Shown one piece after another: positions 42,697 through 51,326 of a stretch of 64,000 nt of DNA. Under the pieces are notes generated by a model. The model worked only from the letters and a program-made list of their open reading frames with translations, had not been told where the DNA came from and ran no database searches. The DNA lies in NCBI RefSeq assembly GCF_900890425.1, contig NZ_CAAHFG010000003.1, forward strand, positions 62,001 through 126,000, in the 5' to 3' direction. Numbering within the stretch: position 1 is the stretch's first letter; the number at the start of each line of letters is the position of its first letter. The DNA comes from Pontiella desulfatans (GTDB taxonomy: Bacteria; Verrucomicrobiota; Kiritimatiellia; Kiritimatiellales; Pontiellaceae). A program made the position numbers and the translations under genes.

Positions 42697-44037
42697 ATGC
42701 TTTCCGCATTTGTCAACACCTTCAAGATTACCGAACTGCGCCAGCGTATCCTGTTTACGTTTGGCCTGATCTTCATCTGCCGTCTCATTGCCGCTGTTCC
42801 GCTTCCGGGCGTGGACGCGGTCTCCATCCGTGCGTTCATCGAAGCGCAGGGCGGGGCGGAAGGTGGCCTGTTCGGCATCATGAACCTCTTCAGCGGGGGT
42901 GCGCTGCTGCAGTGCTCCATCGGTACGCTGGGCATCATGCCCTACATTAGTGCATCGATCATCCTCCAGCTGATGACCGCGGTGATCCCGCATCTTGAAA
43001 AGTTGGCTCGCGAAGGCGATGTCGGCCGTCAAAAGATTACGCAATACACGCGCTACCTCACGGTTATCATCTGCGCGGTGCAGGGAGCGGCCATGGCCAT
43101 CGCCCTGCAGAGCGGGGGCTATTTCGGCCTGCCGTCCGAGGTGGTGCGTATTCCCGGCGTTGGCTTCGTGCTGCTCACGATGATGGCGCTGGTGACCGGT
43201 TCGCTGTTGCTGATGTGGATCGGCGAACAGATGACCGACCGGGGTATCGGCAACGGTATCTCGATCATCATCACCGTCAACATTGTTAGCAGCATGCCGA
43301 TGGCCGTCAAGACGCTGGTCGACAAGCTAACGCCGGTGGACGGCGTTGCCGAGATCGGCATTTTCCACCTGGCGTTGCTGCTCGCGCTGATCTTCTTCGT
43401 GACCCTGGGCGTTGTTGCAATGACGCAGGCGCAGCAAAAGATCCCGGTGCAGTTCGCCAAGCGTATGGTTGGCCGCAAGATGATGCAGGGCGGAACCTCG
43501 CACCTGCCGTTGCGCGTCAACTATTCCGGCGTCATGCCCATCATTTTCGCCTCCGCCATCCTGGGCATCTTCCCGATGATCGGCAGCAAGCTCCCTTGGC
43601 AAGCCGCCAAGGAGTGGGCGAACACGTTCCCGATGTCGTTCTGGTACATGTTCTTCTTCGGCGTGATGATTCTGTTCTTCTCCTATTTCTGGGTTGCAAC
43701 GCAGTTCAACCCGATCCAGATCGCGGACGATCTCAAGCGCCGCGGCGGCTATGTTCCGGGCATCCGTCCGGGTACGCCGACGGCCGAATTCCTCGACCGC
43801 ACCATGACCCGCCTAACCCTGGCCGGCGCCGTCTTCCTGACCGCCATCGCCGTCATGCCTTCCATCATGACGTCGCAGTTCCAGATTCCGTGGATCGTGG
43901 CCTCGTTCTTCGGCGGCACCAGCCTGCTGATCATCGTGGGTGTCATGCTCGACACCATGCGCCAGATCGAATCGCATCTGCTGATGCGCCACTACGACGG
44001 CTTCCTGAAAAAAGGGAAGATCAAGAGCGGTAGGTAA
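42697..44037 (+). CDS. secY: Preprotein translocase subunit SecY
   Basis: 446 residues, ten membrane segments. FRQKI-like start FKITELRQRILFTFGLIFI, LFSGGALLQCSIGTLGIMPY then ISASIILQL, QKIPVQFAKRMVG and PLRVNYSGVMPIIFASAIL (SecY motifs), ending near LMRHYDGFLKKGKIK. Forms the protein-conducting channel used by the many signal-peptide proteins of this window. Stop overlaps adk (TAATG). Confidence 0.98.
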   Translation: MLSAFVNTFKITELRQRILFTFGLIFICRLIAAVPLPGVDAVSIRAFIEAQGGAEGGLFGIMNLFSGGALLQCSIGTLGIMPYISASIILQLMTAVIPHLEKLAREGDVGRQKITQYTRYLTVIICAVQGAAMAIALQSGGYFGLPSEVVRIPGVGFVLLTMMALVTGSLLLMWIGEQMTDRGIGNGISIIITVNIVSSMPMAVKTLVDKLTPVDGVAEIGIFHLALLLALIFFVTLGVVAMTQAQQKIPVQFAKRMVGRKMMQGGTSHLPLRVNYSGVMPIIFASAILGIFPMIGSKLPWQAAKEWANTFPMSFWYMFFFGVMILFFSYFWVATQFNPIQIADDLKRRGGYVPGIRPGTPTAEFLDRTMTRLTLAGAVFLTAIAVMPSIMTSQFQIPWIVASFFGGTSLLIIVGVMLDTMRQIESHLLMRHYDGFLKKGKIKSGR

Positions 44038-44678
44038 TGAACGCGGTTGTTCTCTTGGGCCCCCCCGGTGCAGGCAAAGGCACCGTCGCTGAAGTCCTGG
44101 TGGACAAAGGATACCGTCACGTCTCCACAGGGGATCTGCTCCGCGAGCAGATCCGCCTCGAAACGCCCCTCGGTCTTGAAGCCAAGCAGCTGATGGACCA
44201 GGGCAAGTTTGTGCCCGACGACGTGGTCGTCGGAATGATCCGTGATCTCCTTTCCTCCCGGGCGGCCGAATCCAACTATTTGTTTGATGGTTTCCCGCGC
44301 ACGCTGGTGCAGGCGGAAAAGCTTGATGAACTCCTCGGCTCTCTCAATGGAACGCTTGAAGAGGTTGTGCTGCTTGAGTGTCCGGATGACGTGATCGTCG
44401 AACGGCTTTCCGGGCGGCGAACCTGCTCGAAATGCGGCTCGGTGTATCATGTGAAGTTCAACCCGGCCTCGAACGAAGACCTGTGCGACATCGAGGGCTG
44501 CGAACTGACGCAGCGTCCCGACGACAACGCCGAAACCATTCGCAAGCGCCTGGTCGTCTACGCCGAGCAGACGGCGCCGCTCATCACCTATTACGAGGCG
44601 AAGGGTCTCGTCCATCCGATCGATGCCACGCAGCGTATCGACCAAGTCCGCGCCGCCGTGCTTGAAAAGCTGGGATAA
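44037..44678 (+). CDS. adk: Adenylate kinase
   Basis: 213 residues. LLGPPGAGKGTVAEVLVDKG (P-loop), HVSTGDLLREQI, LFDGFPRTLVQAEKLDE. The lid carries a zinc-type Cys set (RRTCSKCGSVYH and, later, LCDIEGC). Converts AMP and ATP to two ADP. Coupled to secY, as in many bacteria. Confidence 0.97.
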   Translation: MNAVVLLGPPGAGKGTVAEVLVDKGYRHVSTGDLLREQIRLETPLGLEAKQLMDQGKFVPDDVVVGMIRDLLSSRAAESNYLFDGFPRTLVQAEKLDELLGSLNGTLEEVVLLECPDDVIVERLSGRRTCSKCGSVYHVKFNPASNEDLCDIEGCELTQRPDDNAETIRKRLVVYAEQTAPLITYYEAKGLVHPIDATQRIDQVRAAVLEKLG

Positions 44679-44687
44679 CCCTTTGCC

Positions 44688-45446
44688 ATGATCATTGTTA
44701 AAAAGCCGGCCGAGCTGGAGGCCATGCGCATCGCCGCACGAAAGACGGCCACCATTCTCCACAAGGTGGCCGCCAAGGTTGCGCCGGGCGTCACCACCAA
44801 GGAACTCGACGACTATGCCGCCGAGTTGGCGAAAAAGGAGGAAGGCCGTTGCGCCTTCTATGGCTACCACGGGTTTTCCGGCCACATCTGCTCTTCGGTG
44901 AACGAAGAGGTGGTCCACGGCGTTCCCGGACGGCGCGTCATCCAGGACGGCGATGTGGTCAGCATCGACTTCGGACTCGTCTATGGCGGCTTTGTGGGCG
45001 ACACGGCCATCACGGTGGCGGCTGGGGAGATCAATCCCGAATGGCAGCGCCTGCTCGACACCACGCAGGAGTGCCTGCGGGCCTCCATCGAAAAAGCGGT
45101 CGAGGGCAACCGGCTTTCGGATATCTCCAATGCCTGCCAGGTGGTGGCCGAAGGCGCGGGCTTTTCCGTGGTGCGCGATTTTGTCGGCCACGGCATCGGG
45201 CGCGAAATGCACGAGGATCCGCAGATCCCCAACTATGGCCCTCCCGGGCGCGGCCCCGTCCTCAAGGCCGGCATGACCTTCGCCATCGAACCCATGATCA
45301 ACCTCGGGGTTCACAAGACCGAAACCCTCCACGATGGCTGGACGGTGGTGACCAAGGATAGGCTTCCTTCCGCCCACTTCGAGCACACCGTGGCCGTGGG
45401 CAAGCACAAGGCCGAGATTTTGACGATTCCAGATTTGGACTCGTAA
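44688..45446 (+). CDS. map: Methionine aminopeptidase, type I
   Basis: 252 residues. FYGYHGFSGHICSSVNEEVV (active-site His), VVSIDFGLVYGGFVGDTAIT (metal Asp pair), RDFVGHGIGREMHEDPQIPN, FAIEPMINLG. Removes initiator Met from new proteins. No SH3-type N-terminal extension. Stop overlaps infA (TAATG). Confidence 0.97.
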   Translation: MIIVKKPAELEAMRIAARKTATILHKVAAKVAPGVTTKELDDYAAELAKKEEGRCAFYGYHGFSGHICSSVNEEVVHGVPGRRVIQDGDVVSIDFGLVYGGFVGDTAITVAAGEINPEWQRLLDTTQECLRASIEKAVEGNRLSDISNACQVVAEGAGFSVVRDFVGHGIGREMHEDPQIPNYGPPGRGPVLKAGMTFAIEPMINLGVHKTETLHDGWTVVTKDRLPSAHFEHTVAVGKHKAEILTIPDLDS

Positions 45447-45664
45447 TGAATAAAAAAGAGACAATTTTACTAGACGCGCGCTTGTTGGGCGTGATAGACA
45501 AACACGCTTTTGACGCAGAACTAAGTAACGGACACCGATTCGTTGTGTTTTTAGGGCGCAAGGATTTCGGCTGTCAGCTGCCGCAACCCGGTGCGCAAGT
45601 TATAGTTGAGATGTCGCCCTTCGATATGAGCAAGGGGCGTCTGGTGATTAACCAGGAGCAATAA
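45446..45664 (+). CDS. infA: Translation initiation factor IF-1
   Basis: 72 residues, S1-like OB fold. [39 protein letters not shown] and [17 protein letters not shown] match IF-1 in order and length, although the sequence is divergent (LGRKDFG instead of ISGKMR). Position between map and rpmJ is the usual one. Confidence 0.9.
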   Translation: MNKKETILLDARLLGVIDKHAFDAELSNGHRFVVFLGRKDFGCQLPQPGAQVIVEMSPFDMSKGRLVINQEQ

Positions 45665-45665
45665 G

Positions 45666-45779
45666 ATGAAAGTACGAGCTTCAGTAAAAAGAATGTGTGA
45701 ACAGTGCAAGGTTATCCGCCGCCAGGGTGTGGTACGTATTATTTGCACCAACCCGCGCCACAAGCAGCGCCAAGGATAA
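45666..45779 (+). CDS. rpmJ: 50S ribosomal protein L36
   Basis: A 37-residue gene: [20 protein letters not shown] followed by [17 protein letters not shown]. The zinc ligands C-x-x-C, C and H are all present (C+ type). It starts one base after the infA stop. Confidence 0.97.
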   Translation: MKVRASVKRMCEQCKVIRRQGVVRIICTNPRHKQRQG

Positions 45780-45795
45780 ATTAGGAGTTTAATCA

Positions 45796-46197
45796 ATGCC
45801 ACGTGTACTCGGTATAGACATCCCCGGTAGAAAGAAGCTGGAATATTCGCTTCGCTACATCTACGGAATCGGCCCGGCCCTCGCGAAGGAAGTTTGCGAA
45901 AAGGCCAAGCTGGATCCGAACAAGAAAGCAGACGACATGACCGACGAGGACATTCAGCACCTCGTTTCCGTTCTGCAGAACGACTACCGCATCGAAGGCG
46001 ACTTGCGTCGCGAGGTTTCGGCCAACATCCGTCGCCTGATTTCGATCGGTTCCTACCGTGGTCGCCGCCACCGCGCCGGTTTGCCGGTTCGCGGTCAGCG
46101 CACCAAGACCAATGCACGTACCCGCAAGGGCGCGAAGCGCACCGTTGGTGTTGTTCGCGGCAAGGAAGCCCGCTCCGCCGCCAAGGCCGCTAAATAA
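45796..46197 (+). CDS. rpsM: 30S ribosomal protein S13
   Basis: 133 residues. [58 protein letters not shown] then [14 protein letters not shown]. Head protein touching the P-site tRNA. Slightly longer than usual at the C-terminus (Ala/Lys rich). Confidence 0.98.
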   Translation: MPRVLGIDIPGRKKLEYSLRYIYGIGPALAKEVCEKAKLDPNKKADDMTDEDIQHLVSVLQNDYRIEGDLRREVSANIRRLISIGSYRGRRHRAGLPVRGQRTKTNARTRKGAKRTVGVVRGKEARSAAKAAK

Positions 46198-46208
46198 GGA
46201 TTATTCCC

Positions 46209-46763
46209 ATGGCAGAAGAAAAAGTTGAAATAGAAGAAAAAGCGGTCGAAGCAGCAGCTCCGGTTGCCGCTGAAGAAACGCCTGCGGTAGAAGCAGCTCC
46301 TGCGGTAGCCAAGGCTGAAGAAGTGGTTGAAGAAAAGAAGTCGCGCCTGCCCACCGCCGCCGATCTGCTTGCTGACGATGTCATCGAGCCGATCAAGCGC
46401 AAGAAGGGTTCCAAGAACGTTCCGTTCGGCATTGCCTTCGTGAAGACCACGTTCAACAACACGATTGTTTCCATCACCGACACGCGCGGCAATGTGGTTT
46501 CCTGGAGCAGCGCAGGCAAGTGCGGCTTCAAGGGCTCCCGCAAGAGCACGGCGTTCGCCGCAACGACTGTTGCGCAGGATGCCGCCCGTAACGCCATCAG
46601 CCACGGCATGTCCGAGGTTGAAGTCCGTGTGCAGGGCCCGGGTGCAGGACGCGAGTCCGGTGTTCGCGCCATCCAGTCGGCTGGGTTGTCGATCACGTCG
46701 ATCAAGGATACCACCGCGATCCCGCACAATGGATGCCGCCCGCCCAAGCGCCGCCGCGTCTAG
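46209..46763 (+). CDS. rpsK: 30S ribosomal protein S11 with long acidic N-terminal extension
   Basis: 184 residues against about 129 in E. coli. The S11 core begins near residue 64: [60 protein letters not shown] and [13 protein letters not shown]. Before it stand about 60 residues rich in Ala, Glu and Val ([20 protein letters not shown]). No internal start with a ribosome site would remove this tail. rpsD, normally next, is missing; rpoA follows after 72 bp. Confidence 0.95.
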   Translation: MAEEKVEIEEKAVEAAAPVAAEETPAVEAAPAVAKAEEVVEEKKSRLPTAADLLADDVIEPIKRKKGSKNVPFGIAFVKTTFNNTIVSITDTRGNVVSWSSAGKCGFKGSRKSTAFAATTVAQDAARNAISHGMSEVEVRVQGPGAGRESGVRAIQSAGLSITSIKDTTAIPHNGCRPPKRRRV

Positions 46764-46835
46764 TTTGAATTTCTAACAAATCAGTACTTAACACCATACG
46801 GACCGGTTAACGCCCGGTTCTGGGAGGATAATACT

Positions 46836-47840
46836 ATGGCTACACGACTCGGTCGTTTTGAAATGCCGAAACAGGTCGTCAAGGACGATGCTGTTTCCAC
46901 TGAAAACTACGGTAAGTTCTACGCTGAACCTTTCGAGGGCGGCTATGGACGCACCATGGGCAACTCGCTTCGCCGCGTGCTGCTCTCCTCGCTGGAAGGC
47001 GCTGCGGTTTCTTCCGTCAAGATCAAGGGAGCCCCGCACGAATTCTGCAGTCTCGAAGGTGTTACGGAAGATGTCACCGACATCATCCTCAACATCAAGC
47101 AGCTGCTCTTCAAGAGCTATGCCCGCGACTCGCAGATGGTGAAGATCAAGGTTGAAGGTCCGGGCGAAGTTACCGCCGGCGACATCGTGACCCCCGAATC
47201 CATCGAAGTCCTGAACCCCGATTTCGTCATCTGCACGTTGGCCGAAGGCGGCGTGTTCGAAGCCGAGATGGAAGTTCGCATCGGGCGCGGCTATTGCCCG
47301 GCCGATCTGAACAAAAAGGAAAACCAGGAAATCGGCATCATACCGATCGACTGCCTGTTTTCCCCGGTTCGCCGTGTCAAGTATGCCACCGAGAACACCC
47401 GTGTTGGCCGGCGTACCGACTACGACAAGCTCGTAATCGAAATCTGGACGGACGGACGCGTTAGCCCGGACGACGCGCTGACGATGTCGGCCGCCATCCT
47501 ACGCCACCACCTCGACGTCTTTGTCTCCTACGACAAGGATTTGATCGAATTCGAGGAAAGCGAAAAGCAGATCGACCTCGAGAAGGAAGAGCTGCGCAAG
47601 AAGCTGAACATCAGCGTCAACGAAATCGAACTCAGCGTTCGTGCCGCAAACTGCCTGAACAACGCCAACATCACCACCGTCGGCGAGCTGGCGCAGAAGA
47701 CCGAGGCCGAAATGCTGAAATACCGCAACTTCGGTAAGAAGTCGCTGAACGAAATCAAGGCGAAGATCCAGGAAATGGGTCTGTCGCTGGGCATGACCTT
47801 CGACATCGACCTGCTCAAGGGTTCGTCCATCGAAGACTAG
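46836..47840 (+). CDS. rpoA: RNA polymerase alpha subunit
   Basis: 334 residues. N-terminal domain: GYGRTMGNSLRRVLLSSLEG and VITLG-type core TDIILNIKQLLFKS; C-terminal domain: LSVRAANCLNNANITTVGEL and KYRNFGKKSLNEIKAKIQEM, with the helix-hairpin-helix that contacts UP elements and activators. GGGAGG ribosome site. A small inverted repeat ACCGG/CCGGT (46801-46817) lies in the leader. Confidence 0.98.
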   Translation: MATRLGRFEMPKQVVKDDAVSTENYGKFYAEPFEGGYGRTMGNSLRRVLLSSLEGAAVSSVKIKGAPHEFCSLEGVTEDVTDIILNIKQLLFKSYARDSQMVKIKVEGPGEVTAGDIVTPESIEVLNPDFVICTLAEGGVFEAEMEVRIGRGYCPADLNKKENQEIGIIPIDCLFSPVRRVKYATENTRVGRRTDYDKLVIEIWTDGRVSPDDALTMSAAILRHHLDVFVSYDKDLIEFEESEKQIDLEKEELRKKLNISVNEIELSVRAANCLNNANITTVGELAQKTEAEMLKYRNFGKKSLNEIKAKIQEMGLSLGMTFDIDLLKGSSIED

Positions 47841-47867
47841 TTTGAAAACTATCCAGAGGTTGGAACA

Positions 47868-48287
47868 ATGAGACATCGTAAAAAAACAGTTAAACTCGGT
47901 CGCACCAGTGCGCATCGCAACGAGCTGCTTGCAAACCAGGTTTGCGCGCTCATCGACAACAAGCGCATCAAGACGACCATCCAGAAAGCCAAGGCAACCC
48001 GTAGCCTGGCCGAAAAGATGATCACGCTCGGAAAGAAAGGCACCCTCGCGGCACGTCGCCAGGCCATCTCCACGCTGAAGAACGAAAAGTCCGTCAAGGA
48101 ACTCTTCGACGCGGTTGCCCCGACGTTCGCCGATCGCAACGGCGGCTACACCCGCATCATCAAGCTCGGCCGTCGAATTTCCGACAGCTCCGAGATGGTG
48201 CTGCTCGAATGGGTCGACACCGTGGTGGCTGCTCCGGCGGCGGTTGCCGAAGTGGTTGCTGAAGAAGAAGTGGCTGCCGCCGAGTAA
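47868..48287 (+). CDS. rplQ: 50S ribosomal protein L17
   Basis: 139 residues. RHRKKTVKLGRTSAHRNELL, KRIKTTIQKAKATRSLAEKM and GGYTRIIKLGRRISDSSEMV. The end is an Ala/Val/Glu tail (EVVAEEEVAAAE), echoing the acidic tail on S11. Last gene of the cluster before a terminator. Confidence 0.97.
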   Translation: MRHRKKTVKLGRTSAHRNELLANQVCALIDNKRIKTTIQKAKATRSLAEKMITLGKKGTLAARRQAISTLKNEKSVKELFDAVAPTFADRNGGYTRIIKLGRRISDSSEMVLLEWVDTVVAAPAAVAEVVAEEEVAAAE

Positions 48288-48308
48288 ATCTCGCCGACAG
48301 CGCTTTGC

Positions 48309-48346
48309 AAAAACCCCGTCGCCTTCGCAGGCTGCGGGGTTTTTTG
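48309..48346 (+). terminator. Intrinsic terminator of the ribosomal cluster
   Basis: AAAAACCCCG pairs with CGGGGTTTTT around a GC-rich loop (GCCTTCGCAGGC), with a T run at 48340-48345. It lies about 20 bases after rplQ. Confidence 0.92.
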
Positions 48347-48620
48347 TTATTCAATTCCGATCAGGGCACCGGACGGGTGTCCTAAATCGGAAATCAGTTT
48401 AATTTGGTATAAAAACATGAGTTTGCCGGTTCTGTAATCCACTAATTTTCCCGCGCTCGGAGCGAAGTGTGTGTCTGCGGAAACATGAAGCGCACTGAAA
48501 ATTCAAAACGTTCAATAAACCCGTCGTTTTGGGTTGCGGAAAAATCCCGAGGTGGTAGTTTTTGCGGAGTTTTTTGCAAAATTGGGGATGCATAAACAAC
48601 ATAGAACAGGGAAAAGTCCA
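48347..48620 (+). promoter_or_regulatory. Upstream region of pta-ackA with possible promoter
   Basis: No gene supported. TTGCGG (48534-48539), 16 bases, TAGTTT (48556-48561) is a moderate sigma-70 match. AGGGAAAAGTCC before the ATG at 48621 is the ribosome site, which decides the start; a longer in-frame start at 48534 would overlap the promoter. Confidence 0.35.
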
Positions 48621-49625
48621 ATGGGCAGAAGTATCTTTATTCAGCAAATCATTGATGCTGCGAAGGTTAAGCAGCGCAACATCGTACTACCCGAAGGTAG
48701 CGATGAGCGAGTGCTCGAAGCCGCCAACATAATCAACGCAGAAGGAATCGCCTCGGTAACCTTGCTCGGAGATGAGCAGAAAATCACCGAGGCTTTTTCG
48801 TCGAAGGGCTGGAGCCTCGATGGCATCAAGGTCATCAATCCGGAAACCTCCGATAAGCTGCAGGAATATGCCGACACCTTCTACGAAATGCGCAAGGCAA
48901 AGGGCATCACCCCCGAGCAGGCGCTTGAGACGGTGAAGCAGGTCAGCTACTTCGGCACCATGATCATGAATGCCGGCGATGCCGATGGCATGGTTTCCGG
49001 CGCGGCCCACTCGACGGCCGATACGGTTCGCCCGGCGCTCCAGGTGATCAAGTCCGCCAAGAAGGGGGCAACGGTTTCGAGCTTCTTCATCATGGACGTT
49101 AACGACAAGACCTATATCTTTTCCGATTGCGCGTTGGTGGTTGATCCGACCGCCGAGCAGCTGGCCGATATGGCCGTCGATAGCGCCATCTCCGCCATGG
49201 CCTACGATATACCGCCGAGGGTTGCACTTCTTTCGTTTTCCTCCTATGGATCCGGCGGAAAATGCCCGATGGTCGAAAAAGTGCAGGAGGCCGTCAAGCT
49301 GGCCAAGGCCAAGGTTGAAGCGGAGCATGCCGACAAGGGCATCGTGATCGACGGCGAGCTTCAGCTCGACTCGGCCATTGTTCCGGAGGTTGCGAGCAAG
49401 AAGGCGCCGGAAAGCCCGTTGGGCGGCGAAGCGCGCGTGTTGATCTTCCCGGATCTGAATGCCGCGAACATTGGCTACAAGCTGGTGCAGCGCCTTGCAA
49501 ATGCCGGTGCCTATGGCCCCGTGCTCCAGGGCTTGAACAAGCCGGTCAACGATCTCTCCCGCGGTTGCTACGTTGAAGATATCGTCGGCACCGTTGCCCT
49601 TACCGCCCTGCAGGCTGCAAACTAA
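48621..49625 (+). CDS. pta: Phosphate acetyltransferase
   Basis: 334 residues, the short PTA_PTB form without the regulatory N-terminal domains of E. coli Pta. RNIVLPEGSDERVLEAANII, MNAGDADGMVSGAAHSTADT then VRPALQVIK, SFSSYGSGGKCPMVEKV and VLIFPDLNAANIGYKLVQRL are the acetyl-CoA/phosphate site motifs. Makes acetyl phosphate from acetyl-CoA. ackA follows after 18 bp, so the pair gives acetate and ATP, consistent with a fermentative organism. Confidence 0.95.
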   Translation: MGRSIFIQQIIDAAKVKQRNIVLPEGSDERVLEAANIINAEGIASVTLLGDEQKITEAFSSKGWSLDGIKVINPETSDKLQEYADTFYEMRKAKGITPEQALETVKQVSYFGTMIMNAGDADGMVSGAAHSTADTVRPALQVIKSAKKGATVSSFFIMDVNDKTYIFSDCALVVDPTAEQLADMAVDSAISAMAYDIPPRVALLSFSSYGSGGKCPMVEKVQEAVKLAKAKVEAEHADKGIVIDGELQLDSAIVPEVASKKAPESPLGGEARVLIFPDLNAANIGYKLVQRLANAGAYGPVLQGLNKPVNDLSRGCYVEDIVGTVALTALQAAN

Positions 49626-49643
49626 TTCGAGGAATACCATTCA

Positions 49644-50840
49644 ATGAAAATTCTAGTACTCAACTCGGGATCGTCTTCGATCAAGTTCAAGCTTTACCAT
49701 GCCAATGAGTCCGACGACCAGTTCCACGCGCTTTGCGAGGGGCAGGCCGACCGCATCGGAATCGATGGTTCCACGTTGGCCTATGAAAGGGGTGATGAGG
49801 GTAAGGAAAAGCAATTCATCGCACTGCCCGACCACAAGCATGCGATCGATGAAATCCTCAAGCAGCTCATCGATCCGGAGACCGGTGTTCTCGAAAGCCT
49901 CGAGGATTTGGGCGGGGTTGGCCATCGTGTCGTGCATGGCGGCGAGGACTTCACCGGTTCGGTGGTCATCGACCGGGAGGTCATCAAGGCCATCGAGCGC
50001 AACTCCATGCTGGCGCCGCTTCACAACCCGCCGAACCTGATGGGGATCAAGGCGATGGCATCGCTGTTGCCTTTCATGCCGCAGGTGGCCGTGTTCGATA
50101 CGGCCATCCACCAGAGCATGCCGAAAAAGGCCTACATGTATGCACTGCCCCTTGCGCAGTACAAGACCTATAAGATCCGTAAATATGGCTTCCACGGCAC
50201 CTCCCATGGCTATGTGGCCAACAAGGCCGCCGAGGAGCTGGGCAAGGAGTTGAAGGATCTGAAAATCATTACCTGCCATCTGGGCAACGGCGGTTCGCTG
50301 GCGGCCTTCATGGGTGGGGTTTCGGTCGATACCTCGATGGGCTTCACCCCGCTCGACGGCATCATCATGGGAACTCGTTCGGGCACGCTCGATCCCTACG
50401 TTCCGCTGCATATCATGGAATCGCAGGAGCTCAAGCCGTCGCAAGTCAGCACCATGATGAACAAGCAGGGCGGCCTGCTCGCCATCTCCGGCAAGAGCGA
50501 CATGCGCGACAACGTCGAGAGCGCCGCGGCCGGCGATGCCGACTGCCAGATGGCGATCGAAATGTTCTGCTACAGCATCCAGAAATACATCGGCTCCTAT
50601 GCCGCCGCCATGAACGGGGTGGATTGCATTGTCTTCACCGCCGGTGTGGGGGAAAACAACCCGATGCTTCGCGATAAGATTCTCGAAAACTTCACCTTCC
50701 TCGGTCTCGAAGTGGACAAGGCGAAGAACGATGCCAACGAAACCGTGCTGACCACGGAAGCCTCCAAGGTTGTGGCGCTCAAGATCCACACCAACGAAGA
50801 GCTGGTTATTGCGCTCGATACCTACAACTTGATTAAGTAG
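49644..50840 (+). CDS. ackA: Acetate kinase
   Basis: 398 residues. VLNSGSSSIKFKLYHA (phosphate-1), VGHRVVHGGEDFTGSVVID, FDTAIHQSMP, KYGFHGTSHGYVA, TCHLGNGGSLAAFMGGVSVD and FTAGVGENNPMLRDKIL are the full set of AckA signatures. Converts acetyl phosphate and ADP to acetate and ATP. Operon partner of pta; closed by a terminator. Confidence 0.97.
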   Translation: MKILVLNSGSSSIKFKLYHANESDDQFHALCEGQADRIGIDGSTLAYERGDEGKEKQFIALPDHKHAIDEILKQLIDPETGVLESLEDLGGVGHRVVHGGEDFTGSVVIDREVIKAIERNSMLAPLHNPPNLMGIKAMASLLPFMPQVAVFDTAIHQSMPKKAYMYALPLAQYKTYKIRKYGFHGTSHGYVANKAAEELGKELKDLKIITCHLGNGGSLAAFMGGVSVDTSMGFTPLDGIIMGTRSGTLDPYVPLHIMESQELKPSQVSTMMNKQGGLLAISGKSDMRDNVESAAAGDADCQMAIEMFCYSIQKYIGSYAAAMNGVDCIVFTAGVGENNPMLRDKILENFTFLGLEVDKAKNDANETVLTTEASKVVALKIHTNEELVIALDTYNLIK

Positions 50841-50881
50841 GCATCGGGAAAACGGGAACCCGCCTGGAAATCGGGTGCTTG

Positions 50882-50912
50882 AAAGGGATGGCTTGCGCCA
50901 TCCCTTTTGTTT
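50882..50912 (+). terminator. Intrinsic terminator after ackA
   Basis: AAAGGGATGGC (50882-50892) pairs perfectly with GCCATCCCTTT (50897-50907), loop TTGC, followed by TGTTTT. Confidence 0.9.
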
Positions 50913-50990
50913 TGGGTGGTCGGCCGGGGCCGATCAGCCTCCCGGGCACATCGGGGAATGTTAGTTGCGCCAAAAACTTCCCGAATAGAA

Positions 50991-51032
50991 TTGACCCTGT
51001 TGAGATAATATCTAAATTTGCCCGCAATTTAG
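50991..51032 (+). promoter_or_regulatory. Promoter with overlapping 21-bp palindromic operator
   Basis: TTGACC (50991-50996), 16 bases, TAAATT (51013-51018) reads as a sigma-70 promoter. CTAAATT (51012-51018), 7 bases, AATTTAG (51026-51032) is a perfect inverted repeat lying on the -10 box, so a bound dimer would block RNA polymerase. AGATAATATCT at 51003 is a second small palindrome. It precedes the small gene, porin and feo genes, so an iron-responsive repressor is a reasonable guess. Confidence 0.5.
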
Positions 51033-51045
51033 CAGGAACTAGGAC

Positions 51046-51231
51046 ATGGCCGATAGCCACGAAAATGTGAAAAAGCGGATCGAGGCGCTGTACAACATGC
51101 TGATCGAGCATGACGGCTACGGTGAGATGAAGATCGATTTCAGGATTCTGAAAAAGGGGCAGAAGGAAATCATTATCCATTGCGGCAAGCAATATCGCTA
51201 TGTGGTGGACAGCACCATGGGTCGTTTATAG
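51046..51231 (+). CDS. Small hypothetical protein upstream of the iron genes
   Basis: 61 residues: MADSHENVKKRIEALYNMLI, then a beta-rich KIDFRILKKGQKEIIIHCGK. AGGA precedes the ATG and the promoter/operator lies just upstream, so it is probably a real gene. Composition is helix followed by a basic two-strand sheet, with no known family recognised. It may be co-transcribed with the porin 95 bp downstream. Confidence 0.55.
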   Translation: MADSHENVKKRIEALYNMLIEHDGYGEMKIDFRILKKGQKEIIIHCGKQYRYVVDSTMGRL

Positions 51232-51326
51232 GAATAAATACCGCCGGAGAGGCCCCGGGTGACTGATAAAAAGAGTTGAGCGGTTTCCGTTCAGTGGATG
51301 AATGGAATTGCTTAAGGAAAAAAGAA

